In this document: positions 35,829 through 44,261 of the stretch, in pieces
Layout of the letters: each line of letters begins with the position of its first letter
Numbering within the stretch: the stretch's first letter is position 1
Origin: Flagellimonas zhangzhouensis
GTDB lineage: Bacteria > Bacteroidota > Bacteroidia > Flavobacteriales > Flavobacteriaceae
Length of the DNA: 64,000 bases
Assembly (NCBI RefSeq): GCF_900102925.1
Contig: NZ_FNKI01000001.1
Span: 806,001 to 870,000 of the forward strand
Direction of reading: 5' to 3'
Program-made: the position numbers and the translations under genes
Notes under the pieces: model-generated
The model's database searches: none
What the model saw: the letters and a program-made list of their open reading frames with translations, nothing else
What the model was told of the DNA's origin: nothing

Positions 35829-36366
35829 AATTCAGTGCTTTTATATTTTCTAATTTTTTAGAGAGTTCCGACATGGCACGGTGTCGATGCGACATTAAAG
35901 TGCCAGCGGGAATTCCAGTTCGTTCCGATATTTGTTTATAGGTATACCCTTCAAAATCTATGGCGATAATAATATCACGATAGGAAGGTTTAAGGTTTTC
36001 CACAGCAGTTTTGAGTTCCGCTTCCATTTCTGGGGAATAGGCATTATCCGCATCACCGTAAAAGAACTCTGCAAACTCCTGCCACTGTTCGTCTATGTTT
36101 TCACTTGGGAGATTTTGTTCTTTTTTGCCCCGCATAATGTCTATGATGCGATTGCGAATGGCACTGTAAACATACCCACCTATATTAGTAATGGGAATGG
36201 CATCATCAGATCTAGAAAACATTCTCAAAGCAACATCCTGCACAATATCTTCGGCATCCCTTTCCGACGTATCCCGAATGCGCGACTGCACATAGTTTCG
36301 CAACGAGCCATATTCCTCGTTGAAAAATTGGGATAGGTTATTTCGGTTTTCCGTTTTGGCCGACAT
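35818..36366 (-). CDS. ECF-type RNA polymerase sigma factor
   Basis: A 182-aa sigma-70 family protein with region 2 (SERDAEDIVQDVALRMFSR) that melts and binds the -10 element and region 4 (YKQISERTGIPAGTLMSHRHRAMSELSK), a helix-turn-helix for the -35 element. The length is typical for an extracytoplasmic-function sigma factor. It is divergent from the GGPP synthase gene. Its regulon is unknown; the membrane protein encoded downstream with overlap is a candidate partner. Confidence 0.88.
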   Translation of the reverse strand: MSAKTENRNNLSQFFNEEYGSLRNYVQSRIRDTSERDAEDIVQDVALRMFSRSDDAIPITNIGGYVYSAIRNRIIDIMRGKKEQNLPSENIDEQWQEFAEFFYGDADNAYSPEMEAELKTAVENLKPSYRDIIIAIDFEGYTYKQISERTGIPAGTLMSHRHRAMSELSKKLENIKALNYGA

Positions 36367-36531
36367 TTTTCTGGTGACTGGTTGTTGTCTTTATTAATAG
36401 AGACGAACGAATTGCAATCCATTGCACTTTTTTCGAAACTTTTTTCAAAATTTTTGGAAAAGGCTTCAATTTCCACCCTTAAAATTTGAAGTATTACCTC
36501 CGTCTGCTATTTCATTTCGATTTTTTGCATG

Positions 36532-36539
36532 TATTTTTG
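36532..36539 (+). promoter_or_regulatory. -7 element TATTTTTG of the polyprenyl synthase gene
   Basis: An exact TAnnTTTG match ending 5 bases before the chosen ATG at 36545, so the transcript would be leaderless or nearly so. No -33 TTG is present at the normal distance, which keeps confidence moderate. Confidence 0.35.
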
Positions 36540-36544
36540 ACTCC

Positions 36545-37528
36545 ATGGCAGAATTCGATTTTATTAGTCAGTATAGGGACACATTTGTTACTTATTTAAA
36601 GGACAAAGTGCAATGGCAAGAGCCTGAAAATCTGTATGAACCTATTCGCTATATCTTGGATTTGGGTGGCAAGCGCATGCGCCCTGTTCTAACATTGATG
36701 ACTGCCGATATGTACGGTGCTAAAGTGGAAGATGCATTGGATGCAGCTTTAGCTGTTGAAATGTTCCATAATTTTTCATTGGTCCACGATGATATTATGG
36801 ATGATGCCCCATTACGTCGCGGAAAAATCACGGTGCATGAAAAATGGGATATAAACACAGGGATTCTTTCTGGGGATGCCATGTTGATTCTATCCTACCA
36901 ATTTTTTGAAGAGTACCCCGCCGAATTGTATTTGGAACTCACCAAGTTGTTCAGTAAAACTGCTTTGGAAGTTTGCGAAGGGCAACAATACGATGTCGAT
37001 TTTGAGACCCGTGACGATGTGACCATTCCCGAATACATTAAAATGATTGAGTATAAGACTTCGGTTTTGGTGGCCGCTGCTATGAAAATGGGTGCCTTGG
37101 TGGCTAACGCTCCACAAAAGGATGCCGATGCGATTTATGAGTTTGGTCGCAACTTGGGCATTGCATTTCAATTGCAAGACGATTATTTGGATGCTTTTGG
37201 AGATCCAAAAACGTTCGGAAAGCAAGTTGGGGGAGATATTATGGAAAACAAGAAAACTTACCTGTACCTAAAAGCTTTAGAAAAAGCAACGAAAGATGAC
37301 CAAGATGGGTTGTTGCATTTGTATTCCATTAAACCAGCCGATGCAGATGCAAAAGTTGAAGCGGTAAAAACCATTTTCAAGGAAAGTGGTGCCGTCGACG
37401 AAACCAAACAAGCCATCGAGAATTATACCCAAAAGGCATTTGATGTTTTGGATACTTTGGATTTGCCAGCTCCCAAAAAGCAACTTTTACAGGCTTTTGG
37501 TGAAGCTTTGATGAATCGTACTGTTTAG
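36545..37528 (+). CDS. Polyprenyl diphosphate synthase, probably geranylgeranyl diphosphate synthase
   Basis: A 327-aa all-helical prenyltransferase. Both aspartate-rich motifs are present: HDDIMDD (Asp82, Asp83, Asp86) and QDDYLDAFGD (Asp212, Asp213, Asp216). Phe77 occupies the fifth position before the first motif, as in C20-producing archaeal enzymes, which favours GGPP as product. I use the ATG at 36545 (MAEFDFISQYRD) because the longer in-frame start at 36422 adds a non-conserved, Phe-rich extension and crosses a -7 element. Pairing with lycopene cyclase, encoded convergently with 4-base overlap, supports a carotenoid role. Confidence 0.88.
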   Translation: MAEFDFISQYRDTFVTYLKDKVQWQEPENLYEPIRYILDLGGKRMRPVLTLMTADMYGAKVEDALDAALAVEMFHNFSLVHDDIMDDAPLRRGKITVHEKWDINTGILSGDAMLILSYQFFEEYPAELYLELTKLFSKTALEVCEGQQYDVDFETRDDVTIPEYIKMIEYKTSVLVAAAMKMGALVANAPQKDADAIYEFGRNLGIAFQLQDDYLDAFGDPKTFGKQVGGDIMENKKTYLYLKALEKATKDDQDGLLHLYSIKPADADAKVEAVKTIFKESGAVDETKQAIENYTQKAFDVLDTLDLPAPKKQLLQAFGEALMNRTV

Positions 37529-38667
37529 AAGATTCGTTTAATAAGTGCTTTGATAAAGGGCAAGGGTTTCGGAGCTGTTACAATTTTGAATTCTTCCCAT
37601 AAATTGGTCTCGTTCTCCAAGAATTTTAAAATCAATGAAGCTTTTCTTCGCTTGAACATCGACTCGAAAATTTCGTGCCCCAAATGATTGTTCTCGTATA
37701 AAATATCGAGTAAAAGCATGTCGTAAAATGTAAACCTACTTTTTTGATAGAATTGAGAAAGTGGCTTCCCAGTTTTTAAATACTCCACCAATTTAGGCAC
37801 TTGCTGACTCGTATTGTAAAATGTATATCCTGTACTTGGCTTAGCCCATCCACCTGCTATACCAATGTGAAAAACTCGGTCCGTATTGTGTTGGTGAAAC
37901 GGATAACAGGTCATGGGAATACTACCGAATTCTTTTTCTTCAATGGTGTATTTGGTATCTCCATAGTTCTCGGAAATGTATGTTTTAATCGCTTCCTCGT
38001 ATTCGCTTTTTTCCAAAAGGTATTCAGAAAACAAAGTGTATTCCACCAAAGCTTCGTTTTCGGAAAATGGCAGTACATACATAAAGCGCGTATTGCCATT
38101 TTGAGGCACCGAGAAGTCCATGAAAGTGGCTTCTTTGGAATTAAATACCGATTGTTCGGTTTTAATAACCCATCCCACAAAGTGTTGTTGTAAAACAGGA
38201 AAATCCTTTTGTTTTAAAGGGATAGAGGCATCATATAAGCTGGAAAATACCGTTTGTCCAGTGAATTTTTGTGTAGAGGTGGTCACTAAAACCTCATTCT
38301 CTTGTTCATCAATGGTCAAAACTTCTTCTTGAACCCAAGTAATTTTCGGATATGCTTTTACCTTCGGTAAGTAATGTTTGTAGAAGTCAATACCACGAAG
38401 CATTTTGTAAGTATACGGGGCTATCGAAGTGGATTTTTGCAACTGCTCACCACCCACATAAATATGGCTCCAGGTTTTATGGACCAAATCATCAAACTGA
38501 CCCTTGCCGTGTTCCCAAAAACACCAAGTACGATCATTCTTGGATTTGTCATCTTTGTCCAACACCAAAATAGATTTGGAAGCAAAGTAGTCATCCTTGC
38601 CCAAGGCATCGGCCAATAAAAGACCAGCAGCGCCAGCTCCTAAAATGATGTAATCGTACTTGGGCAT
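37525..38667 (-). CDS. crtY: Lycopene beta-cyclase
   Basis: A 380-aa flavoprotein of the CrtY type. It starts with an FAD motif GAGAAGL (residues 10-16), then NDRTWCFWEHG, a segment diagnostic of lycopene cyclases, and carries GIAGGWAKPSTGYTF in the centre. The enzyme closes beta rings on lycopene to give beta-carotene, a step towards zeaxanthin, the main pigment of many marine Flavobacteriaceae. The other carotenoid genes (crtB, crtI, crtZ) are not in the window. TACTTTTTG just upstream of the start is one inserted base away from the -7 consensus. Confidence 0.9.
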   Translation of the reverse strand: MPKYDYIILGAGAAGLLLADALGKDDYFASKSILVLDKDDKSKNDRTWCFWEHGKGQFDDLVHKTWSHIYVGGEQLQKSTSIAPYTYKMLRGIDFYKHYLPKVKAYPKITWVQEEVLTIDEQENEVLVTTSTQKFTGQTVFSSLYDASIPLKQKDFPVLQQHFVGWVIKTEQSVFNSKEATFMDFSVPQNGNTRFMYVLPFSENEALVEYTLFSEYLLEKSEYEEAIKTYISENYGDTKYTIEEKEFGSIPMTCYPFHQHNTDRVFHIGIAGGWAKPSTGYTFYNTSQQVPKLVEYLKTGKPLSQFYQKSRFTFYDMLLLDILYENNHLGHEIFESMFKRRKASLILKFLENETNLWEEFKIVTAPKPLPFIKALIKRIF

Positions 38668-38710
38668 ATTTCAAAAAGTAAGAAGAGGATGGTTTCCTTA
38701 AAGAATGATT

Positions 38711-39217
38711 TTATTTTTTATTAAAATCCTTAATGCGTAAATCATCTTTCATTTCTTTTATCAACCGATTTTCTATTTCTTCAAATGGTTTGTTAGTTCT
38801 CAATTTATTTCCTGCATTAAAAAAATTAGTGAGGTCTTTAGGGTCTTTATTTGAAATATGTAAATAAAAATTATCAAATATATCTTGGAATTCCGCCCTT
38901 AAAACCTTTAAATCAGATAACATTGAATCTGAGAGAAAAGGTTGGTTAATACTATAGAACTGTATATAATCATTTATGTTTTGCATAATCTCAGCACCCT
39001 CTTCTTTCGTTCCAACATACCTAAATCGATTGAGCTCTTTTTTTATTGAATATGTTTTTCTGAGAAGCTCTCGGTAGATGTCTATTTTTTCTTTAAAAAT
39101 ACCACTGTATGCAGTTTTTTGTTTTTCTATTGACTTGTCTACCCTTCCTTTAATCCATAAATAAAAAATTAAATTACCAACTATCGTTAAAATTGCTGGT
39201 AGAATTATTTTTAGCAT
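38711..39217 (-). CDS. Orphan membrane-anchored coiled-coil protein, function unknown
   Basis: A 168-aa protein with one N-terminal membrane helix (residues 3-22) followed by a long charged, helical domain rich in Lys, Glu, Asn and Phe. I recognise no family. The gene is clearly more AT-rich than its neighbours in all codon positions (many AAA, AAT, TTT codons), which could mean recent acquisition. It sits alone between lycopene cyclase and the TonB receptor, 74 bases after the end of the latter on the same strand. Confidence 0.65.
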   Translation of the reverse strand: MLKIILPAILTIVGNLIFYLWIKGRVDKSIEKQKTAYSGIFKEKIDIYRELLRKTYSIKKELNRFRYVGTKEEGAEIMQNINDYIQFYSINQPFLSDSMLSDLKVLRAEFQDIFDNFYLHISNKDPKDLTNFFNAGNKLRTNKPFEEIENRLIKEMKDDLRIKDFNKK

Positions 39218-39291
39218 AAGAATTAGTCTTTTATTTTTAATAGAAAAGAGAAAGGTTTGTCAACAACTAAGATAACCAATCTTTGATCACC

Positions 39292-41562
39292 TTAAAAAAC
39301 AGTATACCGTAACCCAAAGAATCCACGAATACCTTGGTTGGGTCCGTACACATAGCCAGGGTCAAAAGTAAGGGCATAAGGGTTGTTTGGCGTAGCAACG
39401 GCATTACCATTGCTGTCAAATGTAACTTCTTTGTCAAAGGGGTCATTGGCTCGTGCTATGATAAATGGATTTCCTCGATTTGGAGTCCAATCCAATAGGT
39501 TTTTTATTCCACCGTAGATTTCAATATTATTGAGCCCTTTATAGGTAAACTGGATGTTTTGAATGCTCCAAGTAGGCGAATATTCCTGTCTTGGGTCAAG
39601 CTCACCCAAAAGCGGTAAGCGCATGGGGCCGTACAAATTTCCTGTATAATCTGCAGTTAGGTTAAGGGAACGAAAGGTGTATGATAAATTCCACGTAGCA
39701 GTGATACTTTCGGTTAGAATTTGCTGTTGGGTCACTCCATTTTCTGTAGTGCTCACATCCTGCCAAGTAGCTCCAACCATAATCTTAAAGCTGCTTGGAA
39801 AAGCTACGTCCAAATTCGCACTAACCCCTTGCGAAATAGATCTTCCATCCAAATTATCATAAATGATTTGGTTAGGATTTGTGTCGTAATCGGGTAGAAT
39901 CACGTTCGAAAATCGGGTATAAAACGCAGAAGCATCAATCCCAATAAAGGTGCCATTGGTGCTATAAATCTTCTTTAAATAATTGATGTTGACATTGACA
40001 GACCGTTCTGGCTTTAATTCTTCAGCAATAATCACTTCTCTAGATCCCGTAAGCGCGGCATGATCTTCGGTAAATAGATTCACTACTCTAAAACCAGTTC
40101 CTGCGTTCACTCGAAAAATGTCGTTGTCCGAGATTTTCCATTTGTAGGCTGCTCTAGGGGTAAGAATATTTCCGTGCCTTTGGTCGTAATCATATCGTAA
40201 ACCAGCTAAAAAAGAATGTTTAGCAGCAAAAGTATATTCATCTTGGGCAAATAAACTTGGAATCCAAATATTATCGGCTTCTATGGTCGCAGGCGTATTG
40301 TCGTCGTAAAAATTATATCTAACCGCACTTCCGAAGAGCAAATCATGATTGCCAGCAGCCTTGTCCCAGGTCAGTTGAGCAAAACCGATACGTTGGTCTG
40401 CCAAATATTCCGTATCGCCATATACCGAATTCTGATTGTGATCATTATATGAAAATGATAACAAGAATTTTTCCTCAAACGGCAATTGATATTTTCCCAG
40501 TACCTCCCATCTTCGGGTATAAATGCTTTCACCATAGACTTCATCTCCACCTCTATATTCAGGGGTCCATTGCATTTCTCCACCCCAACGATCTTCGTAA
40601 AAAAAGCGTCCTGCTAAAGAGAGTACCCGATTTTCATTACGTTCAAAATCCCATTTTTGGAAAATGGAAATGCGATCTTGGAGTGTCAGATCCGTAAAAT
40701 TATCACCATTATTGTCGATGGGATTGTCGTAATTAAAGTAGTTGACGCCTAATAATAGATCTGTTTTATTCCCAATTGAAATTTTACTGCCCACATCCAA
40801 GTTGTACTCGCCCCAGCCTGTGGCAAAGCCATCGGCAAAAAATTCAGGAGCACTCAAGGCATTTTTGGTGATGATGTTAATGAGTCCTCCTACAGCTTCA
40901 CTCCCATAAAGTGAGGAAGCAGGACCTTTTACGATCTCAATTTGTTCAATTAATGAGTTTGGGATACCTGTCAATCCATAAACAGTGCCTAAACCACTCA
41001 CAATTGGCATACCATCAATTAAAACAAGGGTGTAGGGGCCCTCTAATCCATTAATATGGATGTCGCCCGTATTGCACACATTGCAATTGATCTGCGGACG
41101 CACGCCATTTACGTTCTGAAGCGCATCAAAAACACTGGCGGTAGGGTTCTTCTTTAAAAAAGTGGGAGAGTAGACCTCCACGGGTACTGGACTTTCCAAT
41201 CGACTCACTGGTTTTAAGGTGCCCGTAACCACCGTTTCATCCAAACTTTGAGCTGAGGGTTCTAATTGAATGTTGATGCTCTTTTCTTCCGAAGCTTCAA
41301 AATTGATTTTAGTTTGGTAGGGAAGATAGCCGAGAGAAGTCACTAGCAATACATAATCTCCTGCTTCAATGTTTTCCAATCGAAATAATCCATCAATATC
41401 TGTAGCTGCTCCGACTTCTGTTCCTTTCAGCAATACGTTTGCCAAGGGTAAAGGCGATCCATTGTCGGTAACCTTTCCACTTAAGGATGCCATTTGGCCA
41501 AAACAACAACTGCTAACCAAAGCTATCCACAAGAGAGCGAGATGTCTACAAATTGATTTCAA
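39292..41562 (-). CDS. TonB-dependent outer-membrane receptor, probably metal or metal-chelate uptake
   Basis: A 756-aa protein: signal peptide (residues 1-22), a carboxypeptidase-regulatory-like domain (25-105), a TonB-box-like segment DETVVTG (108-114), the plug domain with PINGLEGPY-type motif and YGSEAVGGLINIIT, then a 22-strand barrel ending in aromatic VF. The plug carries Cys160-x2-Cys163 (CNVC), a possible metal-binding or disulfide pair. The only start codon available is TTG at 41562. It is divergent from a DtxR/MntR-type regulator, and its promoter is overlapped by a candidate operator, so regulation by metal is likely. Confidence 0.88.
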   Translation of the reverse strand: MKSICRHLALLWIALVSSCCFGQMASLSGKVTDNGSPLPLANVLLKGTEVGAATDIDGLFRLENIEAGDYVLLVTSLGYLPYQTKINFEASEEKSINIQLEPSAQSLDETVVTGTLKPVSRLESPVPVEVYSPTFLKKNPTASVFDALQNVNGVRPQINCNVCNTGDIHINGLEGPYTLVLIDGMPIVSGLGTVYGLTGIPNSLIEQIEIVKGPASSLYGSEAVGGLINIITKNALSAPEFFADGFATGWGEYNLDVGSKISIGNKTDLLLGVNYFNYDNPIDNNGDNFTDLTLQDRISIFQKWDFERNENRVLSLAGRFFYEDRWGGEMQWTPEYRGGDEVYGESIYTRRWEVLGKYQLPFEEKFLLSFSYNDHNQNSVYGDTEYLADQRIGFAQLTWDKAAGNHDLLFGSAVRYNFYDDNTPATIEADNIWIPSLFAQDEYTFAAKHSFLAGLRYDYDQRHGNILTPRAAYKWKISDNDIFRVNAGTGFRVVNLFTEDHAALTGSREVIIAEELKPERSVNVNINYLKKIYSTNGTFIGIDASAFYTRFSNVILPDYDTNPNQIIYDNLDGRSISQGVSANLDVAFPSSFKIMVGATWQDVSTTENGVTQQQILTESITATWNLSYTFRSLNLTADYTGNLYGPMRLPLLGELDPRQEYSPTWSIQNIQFTYKGLNNIEIYGGIKNLLDWTPNRGNPFIIARANDPFDKEVTFDSNGNAVATPNNPYALTFDPGYVYGPNQGIRGFFGLRYTVF

Positions 41563-41578
41563 TTGGTATAAAATTAAA

Positions 41579-41594
41579 TTTAGACAAAACTAAA
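41579..41594. promoter_or_regulatory. Candidate DtxR/MntR-family operator overlapping the receptor promoter
   Basis: TTTAG-ACAAAA-CTAAA is a 5-bp inverted repeat with a 6-base spacer, resembling the TTAG...CTAA half-sites of DtxR-family boxes. The -7 element TAGTTTTG of the receptor gene (41592..41585) lies entirely inside it. The regulator gene begins 48 bases away. Confidence 0.55.
41585..41592 (-). promoter_or_regulatory. -7 element TAGTTTTG of the TonB receptor gene
   Basis: An exact TAnnTTTG match on the minus strand, 23 bases before the TTG start at 41562, and inside the candidate operator. No TTG -33 element is seen at 17-23 bases. Confidence 0.5.
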
Positions 41595-41618
41595 AATAGA
41601 TTTTGTTAAATAAAAATG

Positions 41619-41626
41619 TATTTTTG
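41619..41626 (+). promoter_or_regulatory. -7 element TATTTTTG of the regulator-ZIP operon
   Basis: An exact TAnnTTTG match 15 bases upstream of the ATG at 41642. The divergent -7 elements of this region are only 26 bases apart, so one bound repressor could affect both. Confidence 0.45.
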
Positions 41627-41641
41627 AAAAAATATTTTTTG

Positions 41642-42298
41642 ATGACCCGATCAGAGGAGAATTATTTAAAGACCATTTTTCATTTAGGGGGAGGTGATTC
41701 CAAGTCCATCACCACCAATGCCATTGCCGAGCAGATGGAAACCAAACCATCTTCGGTGACCGATATGGCGAAGAAATTAGCGGAAAAAGGACTCGTGAAT
41801 TATGTGAAGTACCAAGGAGTGTCCCTAACCAATTCTGGAGTAAAGACTGCTTTGTCCATAATTCGAAAGCATCGTTTGTGGGAAGTTTTTTTGGTAGAAA
41901 AATTGGATTTTTCTTGGGATGAGGTGCATGAAGTGGCCGAACAATTGGAGCATATTAAAAGTGAAAAGCTCATTGACAAGATTGATGAACTCCTCAATTT
42001 TCCCAAATACGATCCCCACGGTGACCCTATTCCGACCAAAGATGGAAAGTTTCAGGAGCGAGACAAGAAATTGCTCAGTGAAATGGCGATTAATGCTACT
42101 GGAGTTTGTGTTGGGGTCAAAGATTCTTCGGTACCCTTTCTTAAGTTTTTGGACAAAAACAAGATTGCACTCGGGAACAGTATCAAAGTATTGGATAAAG
42201 AAGATTTTGACAACTCTCTACGTATTCAGCTGGAGGGGAAAGAAATACGAATATCACATCAAATAGCGTCTAACCTTTATGTAAAAAAGAACGACTGA
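41642..42298 (+). CDS. Metal-dependent transcriptional regulator of the DtxR/MntR family
   Basis: A 218-aa protein beginning MTRSEENYLKTIFHL, the normal start of the family; the in-frame ATG at 41603 adds an AT-rich stretch with no resemblance. It has the winged helix (ITTNAIAEQMETKPSSVTDMAKKLAEKGLV), the metal-binding and dimerisation domain (LIRKHRLWEVFLVEKLDFSWDEVHEVAEQLEH) and a C-terminal FeoA/SH3-like domain. The family senses Mn(II), Fe(II) or Zn(II). The stop overlaps the start of the ZIP gene by 1 base. Confidence 0.9.
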   Translation: MTRSEENYLKTIFHLGGGDSKSITTNAIAEQMETKPSSVTDMAKKLAEKGLVNYVKYQGVSLTNSGVKTALSIIRKHRLWEVFLVEKLDFSWDEVHEVAEQLEHIKSEKLIDKIDELLNFPKYDPHGDPIPTKDGKFQERDKKLLSEMAINATGVCVGVKDSSVPFLKFLDKNKIALGNSIKVLDKEDFDNSLRIQLEGKEIRISHQIASNLYVKKND

Positions 42299-43119
42299 TG
42301 GAACAAGTAATACATTATTTTCAAGAGATTGACCCTGTTTTGGCTGCATTGTATGCCACACTTTTCACTTGGGGGTTAACCGCGGCAGGAGCTGCATTGG
42401 TTTTCTTTTTCAAGGGGATGAACCGTGCCCTTTTGGATGGCATGCTCGGATTCACTGGCGGTGTTATGGTCGCGGCAAGTTTTTGGAGCTTGTTGTCTCC
42501 AGGTATTGAAATGAGTCCAGGCGAGGGTTTCGTAAAAGTGATTCCAGCTGCCGTAGGATTTTTGCTGGGTGCAGCCTTTATTTTTGGATTGGATAAGATC
42601 CTACCTCACTTGCATATCAATTTTAAAATGAGTGAGGCTGAGGGGGTAAAAACGCCTTGGCATAGAACTACTTTGCTCACTTTGGCCATTACCTTGCACA
42701 ACATACCTGAGGGGTTGGCTGTCGGGGTGCTTTTTGGTGGGGTGGCAGCTGGTTTTGAGGGAGCTTCCATCGGAGGAGCAGTTGCTTTGGCCTTGGGAAT
42801 TGGGCTTCAGAATTTCCCAGAGGGATTTGCTGTGGCCATGCCATTGCGAAGACAAGGGTTGAGTAGAACCAAAAGTTTTATGTATGGTCAGGCTTCGGCA
42901 TTGGTAGAACCTATTGCAGGGGTATTAGGTGCTTGGGCCGTTCTTACCTTTGAGCCTATTTTGCCTTACGCACTTTCTTTTGCCGCAGGTGCCATGATCT
43001 TTGTAGTGGTGGAAGAAGTAATTCCAGAAACGCAACAAGACAAATACACCGATATCGCCACAATGGGTTTTATCGGTGGATTTATCATTATGATGACCTT
43101 GGATGTAGGTTTGGGTTAG
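42298..43119 (+). CDS. ZIP family divalent metal transporter
   Basis: A 273-aa inner-membrane protein with eight predicted helices. The two metal-binding helices carry HNIPEG (about residue 139) and QNFPEG (about residue 173), the ZIP signature. It resembles the ZupT/GufA branch, which moves Zn and other divalent cations into the cytosol. Translational overlap with the DtxR-type regulator suggests that both answer to the same metal. It converges with the CzcB adaptor gene, whose stop lies 5 bases away. Confidence 0.9.
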   Translation: MEQVIHYFQEIDPVLAALYATLFTWGLTAAGAALVFFFKGMNRALLDGMLGFTGGVMVAASFWSLLSPGIEMSPGEGFVKVIPAAVGFLLGAAFIFGLDKILPHLHINFKMSEAEGVKTPWHRTTLLTLAITLHNIPEGLAVGVLFGGVAAGFEGASIGGAVALALGIGLQNFPEGFAVAMPLRRQGLSRTKSFMYGQASALVEPIAGVLGAWAVLTFEPILPYALSFAAGAMIFVVVEEVIPETQQDKYTDIATMGFIGGFIIMMTLDVGLG

Positions 43120-43124
43120 CAGAA

Positions 43125-44258
43125 CTATCCCCCAATCAAATCAAAGACACCCTTGGTTAAAAATTTGTCGCTCTCGGTGAGTTCAGATGAATTTATTTCA
43201 GTGAATCCACCATAAGTGCTTCCTTGTTTTACGGCTACTCGTTCAAAAGTGTAACCACCATCTTTTTGGTCAATTAATTTGAGCACATAATAACCGCCCT
43301 CAGATTCAATTACCGCTTCTTCGGGCAGGGACAATGTTTTGATCGTATCCGTCATGATCATGGCATCAACAAACATGCCTGGAAGAAAATTACTGGCTTT
43401 TTCATCTTCGTGCTCCAAATGTCCATGAACTTTTATGGTGCGTTGCGAATTGTCGATTGAAGTGCCCACTAAGTGAACCTCGGCATTAAATGTTTCCTCG
43501 GAAGCCTCGGGAATTTTGAATTCGATTTTTTGTCCTTTTTTCACTTTTAAAATGTCCTTTTCAAAAACAGTCAATTCCAAATGCACATGCTCATTATCCA
43601 CTATTTCCAATATTTCGGTGGCAGGTGAAACGTAGCTTCCTTTGGCTACATTCATTTTGGTGATGCTTCCTGCAATCGGAGCATAAATGGCCGCTTGTGA
43701 CGAAATGTTGCCTTGTTCAACTTTGCTGGGTGAAATATTGAGCATTTGTAATTGCTCTTTCAACCCTTGGTAACGTGCCTTAGCGGTTTCATAATTGCTT
43801 TTGGCCTGAAGAAAATTCTTTTGCGACGCGATTTTTTCATCAAAAAGGGTCTGGTTTCTTTCAAACTCAGCTTTTAAATAATCCAGCTGGTTGAACACCT
43901 CCAAATAGTCCTGTTGCATTTGCACAAATTCTTGGTTTTCCAAAATCACCAATAGTTGTCCCTTTTTTACTTGATCCCCAATCAATAATGATGTTTGCTT
44001 AACAAAACCACCCATAAAAGCGGTTACACTGGCGCGGTTTTCTGGCGGAACATCAATCATTCCAGAGGTTTCCACCATTTTTGGAAAAGTTCTTCGTTCC
44101 ATGGCACCGATCATAAGATCATTGGTGTCGAATTGATCTTGGGATACCACGATTCCTGTTGCCTCAGCTTGTTCTTCGGATGCAGATTCTTCGGTGTTTT
44201 TATTGCCACAGCCCATTATGAATAGGAATACAGCGGCGATGTGAAATATATTTTTCAT
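43125..44258 (-). CDS. Heavy-metal RND efflux periplasmic adaptor (CzcB/CusB-like)
   Basis: A 377-aa lipoprotein with lipobox Cys17 (IMGC) and a Glu/Ala-rich linker. It has a lipoyl-like domain (QVKKGQLLVILENQEF), a long alpha-hairpin (about residues 115-170) and a beta-barrel with a C-terminal domain. It connects the inner-membrane pump with the outer-membrane duct. The gene follows the pump gene after 3 bases. Because the pump itself carries a TolC-like part, this adaptor and one fused protein would make a whole tripartite system. Confidence 0.9.
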   Translation of the reverse strand: MKNIFHIAAVFLFIMGCGNKNTEESASEEQAEATGIVVSQDQFDTNDLMIGAMERRTFPKMVETSGMIDVPPENRASVTAFMGGFVKQTSLLIGDQVKKGQLLVILENQEFVQMQQDYLEVFNQLDYLKAEFERNQTLFDEKIASQKNFLQAKSNYETAKARYQGLKEQLQMLNISPSKVEQGNISSQAAIYAPIAGSITKMNVAKGSYVSPATEILEIVDNEHVHLELTVFEKDILKVKKGQKIEFKIPEASEETFNAEVHLVGTSIDNSQRTIKVHGHLEHEDEKASNFLPGMFVDAMIMTDTIKTLSLPEEAVIESEGGYYVLKLIDQKDGGYTFERVAVKQGSTYGGFTEINSSELTESDKFLTKGVFDLIGG

Positions 44259-44261
44259 TTT

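Noticed and set aside
36422-36544. Longer start of the polyprenyl synthase at 36422
   Set aside because: The extra 41 residues are Phe-rich and not conserved, and the stretch contains a -7 promoter element just before the ATG at 36545.
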